In this document: positions 21,717-31,110 of the stretch, in pieces | Numbering within the stretch: the first letter of the stretch is position 1 | Layout of the letters: each line of letters starts with the position of its first letter | Assembly: GCA_947471745.1 (NCBI GenBank) | Contig: CANJKZ010000508.1 | Span: 186,001 to 250,000 of the forward strand | DNA from: Closterium sp. Naga37s-1 | Lineage: Eukaryota > Streptophyta > Zygnematophyceae > Desmidiales > Closteriaceae | DNA length: 64,000 nucleotides | Direction of reading: 5' to 3' | The notes under the pieces: model-generated | What the model saw: only the letters and a program-made list of their open reading frames with translations | Told to the model about the DNA's origin: nothing | Database searches by the model: none | Made by a program: the position numbers and the translations under genes

Positions 21717-24535
21717 GAAGCAGGTGCTCATCCCCGACGTGCTCTACGTCCCGGGCGTGCGAGCAAACCTGCTTTCGGCCGGCCAGCTGAAGGAGCACGG
21801 CGTGAAGCTGCAGGAGGACGGCGACGAGATGCTCCTCGTCTCAGCGGCGGGAGAGGTGCTCGGCCGGGCAACGTACACCGGGCGTGTACTCTGCACCGAC
21901 CTGCGCCCCTGCTCGGCCAAGCAGACGACGCCCACCACGGAGGTAGTGGCCCTGCGGGCGATCGTCTCGGGGACGAAGGCAACACCGGACAAAGTGCACG
22001 CGAGGCTTGCGCACGTCGGCATGGACACCATCCGGAGCTCGGCGAAGCACGAGGTCGCCACCGGGCTGGACCTCAAGTCGGCGTCTGGCGCCGACTCACC
22101 GTGTGTTTCGTGCGTCGGCGGGAAGCTGGCGCGGCACACCTTCCCCGACAAAGGCTCCGACGCCGACGACGTGCTGGCCGTCGTGCACATCGACCTGTGC
22201 GGGCCGTTTCGCGTGGCTGCCAAGGATGGTAGCCTGTACTTCTTGCTGCTGAAGGACCGCAAGACCCGCTACGTGTGGGTGCGGCCGGTCGCCAAGAAGT
22301 CAGATGCGTTGCGGGAGTTCGTGCAGTGGCTGGCGGTGGCTGAGAGGCAGACGAAGCGGTCAGTGTTGATGCTGCGCTCTGACCGGGGAGGAGAGTTCCT
22401 TGGGAAGCAGTTCACCGACTTCGTGAACGGCAAGGGGATCGTCCACGACCTGACCTGCCCGTACACCCCGCAGCAGAACGGCATGGCGGAGAGGGAGATG
22501 AGGACTGTGGTGGAGTCGGTGCGCACGATGCTGCTGCACATGGGCGTGCAGCACCACTGGTGGCACCTAGCTCTGCGGCAGGCCGTCTGGGTCCGCAACT
22601 GCCTTGAGCGGTCGGCGCTGCCGCCGGGGACGACGCCGTACCAGCTGCTCACCGGGAAGAAGCCCGACTTGTCGCTGGCACGGGTGTGGGGCTGCATGGC
22701 GCAGTTCTTGGTCCCCGAGCAGCAGCGTGGTGGGAAGCTGCAGCCGAAGGCCCGGTGGGGCCTTCACCTCGGCGTGTCGGAGGAGAGCAAAGGCTGGGAG
22801 CTCCTCGACATCGCCGACAACCGGGTGGTCACCACGTCAGACGTGGTGTTCTACGAGAGCATGTCGCTGGAAGTGTGGAAGTCGGCGCACGGGCCGGCGT
22901 CAGGACGGATGCCGGTACCCCCGCCAACGGACACCTCGACGGCGACACTGCCTCTGCTCGTTGAGGTCGGTGTGCTTGCTGGTGCGGACGCCGAGGACGT
23001 CCCCTTCCCCCCACTTGCCCCTCCCCTTGTTGCCGACTTGCATGGGCTGACCCCGACGTCTGCCTCCGGCGATGAGGGGAGCAGTGGGGCGTCGCCTGTG
23101 GCGCCGGCCCCACGCATCGCCGGTGGCCGACGTGATGCTGTGCCAGTCGGCGTAGGAGCGAAGCTTACGCCGACCAGGAGGCAGCAGGTGGTGCCGCCGA
23201 CTTTGATGAAGTCGGCGAAGGAGGCAACTGCAGAACAGCAGTCGACAGGGGAGCAAGCAGCAGCGACGCCGAGCAAGGAGCAGTCAGTGACCGGGCAGTC
23301 GGCAGGGGAGCCGACCACAGGGGAGAAGTCGGCTGGGACGCCGACTGAGGTGCAGCAGGACGCCGAGGACAGCGACGATGAAGGGGACGCCGAGGAGGTT
23401 CAGCCGGGACCACGGCGTACAGGCCGACTTCGGAGGCCGCCTGACTTCTTCGTCCCCACTGCCTTCACCACGGTGTACGACGTGGACGGTGATGACCTGC
23501 TGTACGACGACGCCGAGGAGGATGAGGAGTTTCCGGAGCTCGACCCCGACATGCAGGCCGACCCCGAGCACCGTTGGGACATCTCGACGATGACGGTGAA
23601 GGAGGCGTTGGCAAGCTGGAAGTGCCCGGCGGTGAAGGCCGCCATGGAAGAGGAGATCCGCAGCCTCATCAACATGGGCACGTGGGAGCTGGTCGAACGC
23701 CCGCCGGGAGTGAACATCATGAAGAACCGGTGGGTGTTGACGACGAAGTACCACATCGACGACACCGTCGAGCGAGAGAAGGCGAGGCTGGTCGTGAAGG
23801 GCTTCACGCAGGTGTACGGCGCCGACTACGACGAGACGTTCGCGCCGGTGGGCAGCTACGTCACGCTGAGGATCTTCCTCAGCATCGTCGCCGTCCTCAA
23901 CCTCAACCTGATGCAGCTCGACATGAAGAACGCCTTCCTGCAGAGCAAGCTCGACCGGGTGCTGTACATGCACCAGCCGGACTACTTCAACGACGGGACC
24001 GGCCGGGTGTGCAAGCTGCTGAAGAGCTTGTACGGGCTGAAGCAGTCGCCGCTGCTGTGGTACTTGGCGCTCAACGATGTGCTGGTCGGCGCCGGGTGGA
24101 AGAAGAGCCAGGTCGACGAGGCTCTGTACTTCAAGGTCGGCGACGACGCAGTGGCCTGCTGGGTGCTGGTCTACGTCGACGACCTGCTCGCCGCCAGCAG
24201 CAGCACCGAGATGCTGAAGGAGCTGAAGGAGCTGCTGGAAGCCGCCTTCGAGCTGCGGGAGATCTCGCCGGTGCGGAAGTACCTCGGGCTGGAGATCGTG
24301 CGCGACAGGTCGGCGGGGAAGCTGTGGCTGCACCAGCAGGGCTACGCCGACAAGCTGCATAGGCGCTTCATCGACGAGGAGCAGACCGGACGCACTCCGA
24401 AGACGCCGGTCTCGGTCGACGCCTACGCCTAGCTCACCTTCGACGACGAGGAGGCGCAGGAGCGCCAGGAGGAGGAGTACCGGCAGAAGGTCGGCTCGCT
24501 GCAGTTCGCGGCGACAACGACGAGGCCGGACGTCG
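21717..24535 (+). pseudogene. pol: Integrase-RT of element A2, RNase H deleted
   Basis: Same order as A1: pre-integrase zinc region, integrase core (LRSDRGGEF), linker, RT with YVDD at 24172-24183, and the shared TAG at 24430-24432. About 100 bp past the TAG the sequence jumps from GGCCGGACGTC (A1 ~13486-13496) into the right LTR at GTCTGCACGG. This removes all of RNase H, the 3' untranslated segment, the polypurine tract and the first ~260 bp of the LTR. A few shared bases (CG/CGTC) at the breakpoint suggest microhomology-mediated deletion or template slippage. Confidence 0.88.
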
Positions 24536-25338
24536 TCTGCACGGCGTCCCAGGAGGTTGGACGCCGACCTGGGCGTCTGCACGGCGTCCTGTGGGCCCGG
24601 ACACCGACCTGGACGTCTGGTTGGCGTCCTGGGAGGCTAGACGCCGCCCTGGACGCTTGCACGGCGTCCTGGGCATCTGGACGCCGACCTGGGAGTTTGG
24701 ACGGCGTCCTGGGCGTCTAGACGTCGGACTGGGGACGCCGGGCATGAGCTGGTCGACCAGGCACGGTTGCCCGGTCGACCGGGATACCCGGGCGACATGG
24801 GCGAAGGTCGCTGGGGTGACTTCTGCGAGGCCGACCTCGGGGGTGGTATCCCGAGGTCGACGTGGCTGGTGGGCGCAGTCGCTGGCGTGGAGTTTGCCAA
24901 GCGTCTGCGCTGTGTTCGTGACAAGGTGTGGAGCGCCAACCAGCTGCACGCACCTGCGAAGCAGGTGCACCGTTGTCCTGCGGGTGCAACGCTGTGCAGC
25001 CGACTTGCTGCAGCGTTGGCACACCGTGGACTTGCAACGTTGGCACACCGCTACTCTGCAACGCTGGAGCGGTGCGAGCGCTGCTGCGCTGGAGCGCAGT
25101 CGACCATGCTGCGCTGGAGGTCGACCAGCAGCCTAGCTAGCTCTGATGTAGTCTGGGTTGCCAATGTTGTATCAACCATTGTTCTGAACTTTTCCTAATG
25201 GAACTCTTGCCAACTTTCCCCGTGAACCAGCAAGTGTGTGCGCACAAGGAAACGACTAAGGAACGAACGAACGCAGAGATCACACGAGCACCCGTGCCTA
25301 GCCCGCAGCCTAGCTTCCGTTGCTAAAGTTATCCCGCA
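24536..25338 (+). mobile_element. Right LTR remnant of element A2
   Basis: Corresponds to A1 LTR from ~14531 to 15333; the 5' part was lost in the deletion. It shares the right-LTR-specific variants (GGACACC, GTCTAGACG, and absence of the ~19-bp segment), confirming its identity. Confidence 0.8.
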
Positions 25339-26756
25339 AGTGGACTGGCAAGAATATAGTACAAACTGCATCTCTACAAACATAAGTAATGCGCTGATCA
25401 GTTTGGTCGGTATGCGCGCCTGTAGTGCAGGTAACATGTACGACTATAGGTTATAACCAAGTGTTGTTGAAGTAGAAGGCCTAAGCTAGTGGACTGGCAA
25501 GAATATAGTACAAACTGCATCTCTACAAACATAAGTAATGCGCTGATCAGTTTGGTCGGTATGCGCGCCTGTAGTGCAGGTACCATGTACGACTGGAATG
25601 TCTATATCTGTCAAATTACATAGATCCGATAGGTTAAAACATAGTAGGGGGGTGGGGAATGGTAAAATTTAAAGGAAATGGGAATACATATGGTATTTAC
25701 TGTATTTGTACATAGAGAAAAAATGCGTTGGCCGGTAAGGTCAATGTGCACGCTTGTGTGCAGGTACAAGGCGGAGCTGGAACTCTGAAATCTCCCAAAT
25801 TATGTGGATCGGAAAGGTTATAACCTAGTGTTGTTGAATTAGAAGGCCTAAGCTAGTGGACTGACAAGAATATAGTACTAACTGCATCTCCACAAACATA
25901 AGTAATGCGCTGATCAGTTTGGTCGGTATGCGCGCCTGTAGTGCAGGTACCATGTACGACTGGAATGTCTATATCTGCCAAATTACATAGACCCGATAGG
26001 TTAGAACATGGTAGGGGGGTGGGAATTGTATAATTTAATGAAAATGGGACTACACATGGTATACATTGTATTTGTACAGAGAGAATAATGCGTCGGTCAG
26101 TTCGGTCAGTATGCAAGCTTGTGTGTAGGTACAAGGCGGAACAAGAACTCAGAAATCTCCCAAATGATGTGGATCGGAAATGTTATAACCTAGTGTTGTT
26201 GAAGTAGAAGGCCTAATCTTGTGGTCTGGCAAGAATATGGCACTAACTGCATCCCTACAAAGATACGTGATGCGCTGGCGAGTTTGGTCGGTATGCGCGC
26301 CTGTAGTGCAGGTACCATGTATGACTGGAATGTCTATATCTACCAAATTACATAGATCCGGTATATTAAAACATGGTAGGGGGGTGGGCAGTGGTATACT
26401 TTAAAGGAAATGGGAATACATCTGGTTTTCACTGTATTTGTACAGAGAGAATAATGCGTCGGCCGGTAAGGCCAGTCTGCACGCTTGTGTGTAGGTACAC
26501 GGCGGAACTGGAACTCTGAAATCTCCCAAATTATGTGGATCGGAAAGGTTAAACCCAAGTGTTTTGAAATAGAAGGCCAAATCTAGCGGACTGGCAAGAA
26601 TATGGTACTAACTGCATTTCTACAAACATAAGTAATGCACTGGTCAGTTTGGTCGGTATGCGCGCCTGTAGTGCAGGTACCATGGACGACTTGAATGTCT
26701 ATATATGCCAAATTACATAGATCCGATAGGTTAAAACATGGTAGGGGGGTGGGGAA
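25339..26756. repeat. Satellite array, block 3, target of element B
   Basis: About four 366-bp dimers. Up to ~26155 it duplicates 15334-16150; beyond that it is a more diverged stretch of the same satellite. It ends at GGGGAA, the target site of element B (duplicated GGGAA at 26752-26756). Confidence 0.88.
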
Positions 26757-26881
26757 TGTCAGATTTATATGACATAGCTACTGTAGGCTGTAGTGGGGTA
26801 GCACATATGGGGTACAGTTTTCTAGGGTTTACATTTGTACCCAACTTTCCCTTAGTCAATCCATTCTCGTTCAGTTTCTCA
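26757..26881 (+). mobile_element. 5' LTR of element B
   Basis: TGTCAGATTTA...GTTTCTCA, 125 bp, followed at once by the primer site. It contains the superfamily block TAGGCTGTAGTGGGGTAG. Compared with the 3' copy it has GGCTGTAG for GGCTATAG and GGTACAG for GGTATAG. Confidence 0.93.
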
Positions 26882-26895
26882 TGGTATTGAGCAGG
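26882..26895 (+). other. Primer-binding site of element B
   Basis: TGGTATTGAGCAGG, a diverged initiator-Met-type site (TGGTATCAGAGC in E-type elements), touching the LTR end. Confidence 0.7.
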
Positions 26896-26939
26896 TTCCC
26901 CTGTGGGAACTGTTCCTAGGGCCCACCACCTTTTTTTTC

Positions 26940-27797
26940 CTGCCCGGAGCGCGCACTACACTGCCTGAGTCGCGCTCCCCTCTCTCGACCCTGTCGCGCC
27001 GCCTTAGCGGCCCCGTCGCGTCGCGCCTGCGGCCCCGTCGCGTCGCCCTCGCGGCCCCTGTACGTCGCGCCGCCCTAGCGGCCGCGTCGCGCCGCCCTCG
27101 CGGCCCCTGCACGTCGCGCCGCCCTAGCGACCGCGTCGCGCCGCCCTCGCGGCCCCGATCCGCCGCCCTCGCGGCTCCTTCGTGTCGCGCCGCCTCGCGG
27201 CCCTTTCACGCCGCCCTCGCGGCCCTTTCTAGCCGCCCTCGCGGCCTCTTCAAGCCGCCCTCGCGACCCCCCCCTCCTAGCCGTCCTCGCGGCCCCGTCG
27301 CCTACCCCTGCGGCCCCGGCGCCGCCCTTCCCGGCCTCGGCGCCGCCTCTGCTGGCCCCGTCGCCTACCCCTGCGGCCCCGGAGCTGCCCTTCCCGGCCC
27401 CGGAGCTGCGCTTCCCGGCCCCGGCGCCGCCTCTACTGGCCCCGACGCCGCTCCACCCGGCCCCGACGCCGCTCCACCCGGCCCCGACGCCGCTCCATCC
27501 AGCCCCGCCGCCGCTCCACCCGGCCCCGCCGTCACCACCGAGCCGCCGGGTCGCCGAGCCGCCGAGCTGCAGTTGCTGCCAAGCCGCTGTACCGTCGAGC
27601 CGCCCGAGCCGCCCGAGCCGCCGAGTCGCCGAGCCGCAGTTGCTGCCGAGCCGCCGTACCGCCGAGCCGCCCGAGCCGCCCGAGCCGCCGAGTTGCCGAC
27701 CCGCCGAGCCGCTCGAGCCGCCCTGTCCGGTAAGAGAAGCGCCTCTGTCACTGCGCTGCCCTTACCCTACTGTTCGCGCTACTAGTCTACTGCTGTC
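26940..27797 (+). repeat. GC-rich minisatellite leader of element B
   Basis: The leader before the gag ATG consists of two low-complexity sections. From ~26985 to 27300 it is a ~20-bp unit around CGCCGCCCTCGCGGCCCC; from ~27300 to 27720 it shows CCCCGGCGCC/GAGCCGCCGAGCCGC variants. A is almost absent, so long frames arise by chance on both strands. It occupies the position of a packaging or translation-control leader, but nothing specific is recognisable. Confidence 0.75.
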
Positions 27798-28269
27798 ATG
27801 GCTACCCCTAGTGTCCTCGCTTTTGACGCTGAGGGTCGGGCCATTGACTTTGACGTCTGGATAGATGACCTGCAGCTTTTCCTACAGTGCGATAGGGCAG
27901 ACGGTCTCTCCCTCTTTGACCTCACCTCTGGTGCCTCTCCTGCCCCTGCTGCTGATGCCGACGCCACTGTTCGCTCACAGTGGGCCACACGCGATGCTGC
28001 TGCACGTCTTGCTGTGCGTCGCCACCTGCCTACCTCTGAGCGTGCGCACTTTAGCCAGTACAAGAGTGCTCACACCTTGTACGACGCTGTAGTTGCGCGC
28101 TACTCCTCCCCTGCCACTGCTGCACTGAGCCGCCTCATGCTACCGTACCTCTTCCCTGACCTTGCTGCCTTTCCCACAGTCGCTGACCTCATTACGCACC
28201 TCCGCACTAGTGACACTCGCTACCGCGCTGCGCTTCCTGCTGAGTTCTGCGCCAAGAACCCCCCCCCCC
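27798..28269 (+). pseudogene. gag: Gag N-terminal domain of element B, frameshifted at an 11-C run
   Basis: The ATG at 27798 opens a copia-type Gag (MATPSVLAFDAEGRAIDFDV) with the conserved WIDDLQLFL, RDAAARLAVRRHLP, LYDAVVARYSSPATAA and LPYLFPDLA blocks also seen in C and D. The frame holds until AAG-AAC followed by eleven C residues (28259-28269). With ten it would run on into MYITLYYIVTRLPD, as the homologous region of element C does. The lesion is therefore one extra C, from replication slippage or possibly a sequencing error in the homopolymer. Confidence 0.88.
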
Positions 28270-28583
28270 ATGTACATCACCCTCTACTACATAGTCACCC
28301 GGCTCCCTGACTCCCTTCGCGTAGTCAGGGACCACTTCCTCTCAGTTTTCCCCACCACTCTCACCGTTGACCTCCTCGAGAAGGCCCTCCTAGCAGCAGA
28401 GAAGAGCATAGTCACTGTAGGAGCCTCTCGTGGTGACCCTCGCACCCCCGTCTTTGAGGGGTGTTCCCCCTCCCCCCTTTTGCCCTCTGTTGCCTCTGCT
28501 GCTGCGGCCGACCTCGTTGGTTTCGAGTCGGTCGGCGCTGCGTCTGCCCCGAGCGGGAGACGCCGCACCGGCAAGGGCAAGGG

Positions 28584-28806
28584 GGGCAAGGGTGCTGGAG
28601 GGGCTGGCGGGGGTGGCGGAGGTGGCGGTGGCGGCAGTGGAGGGGGTGGGGGTGGTGGTGGGAGTGGTGGCGGGGGTGGAGGTGTCGGTGGCGGCAGTGG
28701 AGGCGGAGGCGGCGGCGGCGGTGGCGGTGGGAGCGGAGGTGGCGGAGGTGGCGGCGGTGGAGGAGGCGGCGGCGGCGGAGGAGGTGGAGCTGGTCGGGGT
28801 GGCGCT
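28584..28806 (+). repeat. GGN-rich tract encoding poly-glycine in Gag B
   Basis: About 70 nearly uninterrupted Gly codons with occasional Ser/Val, mostly GGT/GGC/GGA. Element C has the equivalent tract at ~39010-39230. It precedes the zinc-binding region and may act as a flexible or RNA-binding spacer; it also makes the DNA G-rich on one strand. Confidence 0.85.
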
Positions 28807-30867
28807 GCGCAGAGGGTCGGCTCCGGTGGTGGTCAGCGCCAGCAGCAGCAGCAGCAGCAGCGCACTCGTGACATCCCCCCCCCTGAGCAGCTCCGTGAGT
28901 GGTACGCTGCACGCCAGCGGGGTGGGGGTACTGGTCCGTGCACCTACGTCCTACGCACCGGCGACCGCGCGGGTGAGCAGTGCGGGGGTGCGCACTCCAC
29001 CCAGCGCTGCTTTGGCCGCCTGACGGACGCTTGGTGTCACCAGTTCCCTGAGGCCACTGAGATCCCCCGCTGGGGCGAGCTGTCTAGGGCGGGTGTAGCT
29101 GTCTTTGACCTTGACTTTGATGCTATTCTTGCTGCCATGTATGCTGTGACTATTAGTGATGAGGGTGACTGTTACCGGTGTTTTCCGCTCGACCCGGGCA
29201 TTGAGACTGCTGCTCTAGGTACTGGTGAGGCTGCTGCTCTAGGTGCTAGCGAGGCTGCTGCTCTAGGTGCTCGTGCGTCTGCTCCCTCAGGTGCTGGTGA
29301 GTCTGCTCTCTCAGGTACTGCGTCGGCTTCGGCCTCCCACACCTTCACCCTTGACTCGGGGGCTTCTCGCTCCTTCTTTCGAGACCGCACCACACTCACG
29401 CCGCTTGGCCGGCCAGTTGCAGTCTCTCTTGCAGACCCCTCTGGGGGTCCTGTCCTTGCTCACTTCTCCACTGTCCTCCCGTGTCCGGCGGCCCCCTCTG
29501 GCACCCTGTCTGGTCTTTACCTCCCCTCGTTCTCTACGAACTTGGTGAGTGGTGCTGACCTACAGGATGCGGGGGTTCACCAGTTCACTCCTGCGAGTCA
29601 GCGGGTGACCCACTGCACGGACGCTCGGACAGGCCGCCACCTGGCCACGTTTACACGTCGGCCGGGGTCGAGCCTGTACACACTGACCACTGCGTCTCCT
29701 CCAGTCACTGCGTCTGGTCAGGTAGCTGCGTCGGGTCAGGTGTTTGCTGCAGCGTCCAGGTCTGGTCCTGAGTCTGCCCCCTGTTCGTGTCGCCTCCTGT
29801 CGCACGAGACTCTCCTCTGGCACCACCGCCTTGGTCACCCCTCCCTGCTTCGTCTCCGAGGCATGGCCTCCCGTGTCCTTGTCTCTGGTCTTCCCCGGTC
29901 CCTCCCTCCCCTTCCTCCGGGGCCCGGCCCTACCTGCGTCCCTTGTGTCGAGGGGCGGCAGCGGGCTGCCCCTCACTCCTCCCAGTTTCCTCCGACAGAG
30001 GCCCCGCTGCAGACGCTTCACATGGACGTGTGGGGCCCGGCCCGCGTCCGTGGACAGGGTCACGAGCGCTACTTCCTGCTGGTGGTTGACGACTACTCGC
30101 GTTACACCACAGTCTTCCCCTTGCGCAGCAAGGGTGATGTCACTGAGGTGTTGATCGACTGGATCCGCGCAGCTCGTCTCCAGCTCAGGCAGAGCTTCGG
30201 CTCGGACTTTCCTGTTCTGCGTCTGCACTCTGACAGAGGTGGAGAGTTCTTCTCTGGCCTTCTGCGAGCCTACTGTCGTGCACGAGGCATCCGCCAGACC
30301 TTCACGCTTCCGGACTCTCCACAGCAAAATGGGATTGCTGAGCGCCGCATTGGCATGGTCATGGACGTCGCCCGTATGTCCATGATGCATGCGGCTGCCC
30401 CCCATTTTCTGTGGCCGTTTGCGGTTCGGTACGCGGCGCATCAGATCAACCTTCACCCCAGGGTCTCCATGCCGGAGACCTCCCCAGCTTTGCTGTGGAC
30501 GGGGAAGGTTGGCGATGCGTCTGCGTTCCGTGTCTGGGGATCTCGGGCGTTTGTCCGCGACTTGTCTGCGGACAAGCTGTCCCCTCGTGCTGCTCCTTGC
30601 GTCTTCCTTGGCTTCCCCCCTGACGCGCCAGGGTGGCAGTTCTACCACCCCACCTCTCGCCGTGTTCTGTCCTCCCAGGACGTCACGTTTGACGAGTCGG
30701 TCCCCTACTACCGCCTCTTCCCCTACCGCACTCCGTCCCTCCCCCCGCCACCGCTCTTCCGTGTGCCAGGCCCCCCCCCGGTAGACCCCCTCCCCCCTCA
30801 GGGTCCTGCCCCTTCAGGTGTGTCCCAGGTAGACGCCGTCGAGCTTGTCGAGGTTACTGGTGACTCT

Positions 30868-31110
30868 GGTGCTGCTGAGGGTGCTGAGCCTGGGGGTGCT
30901 GACTCTGGGGGTGCTGAGCGTGTGGGTGCTACGCCTGGGGGTGCTGAGCCTGGGGGTGCTGAGCCTGGGTGTGCTACTACTGGGGGTGCTGAGCCTGGGG
31001 GTGCTGAGCCTGGGGGTGCTGAGCCTGGGGGTGCTACGCCTGGAGGTGCTGAGCCTGGGGGTGCGGAGCCTGAGGGAGCTGGGCCTGCTCGTGTGGCGTC
31101 TGGCGGTGCT
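30868..31110 (+). repeat. 15-bp repeat coding GGAEP in the integrase-RT linker of B
   Basis: In-frame unit GCTGAGCCTGGGGGT and variants, about a dozen copies encoding GAEPG/GATPG pentapeptides. It lies between integrase and RT, where copia linkers are long and disordered. Element C has a related stretch in its linker (about 36940-37070). The length is likely polymorphic between copies. Confidence 0.85.

Larger units (their letters stand above)
16151..26155. repeat. Tandem segmental duplication, copy 2 (satellite + element A2)
   Basis: Second copy of 5840-16150. In the ~2.7-kb integrase-RT stretch I count about five base differences from copy 1 (roughly 0.2%), so the duplication is recent. 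Copy-specific changes are a ~1041-bp deletion ending near 24535, a nonsense codon at 20269-20271, and two extra satellite dimers near 16545-17270. The right edge lies at about 26155, where satellite resemblance to 16155 onward is lost. Confidence 0.85.

Noticed and set aside
27365..27864. Frames with repeated GGSAAARRLGGS or PSRRAAEPPEP in the B leader
   Set aside because: They arise from the GC-rich minisatellite on both strands and precede the true gag ATG.
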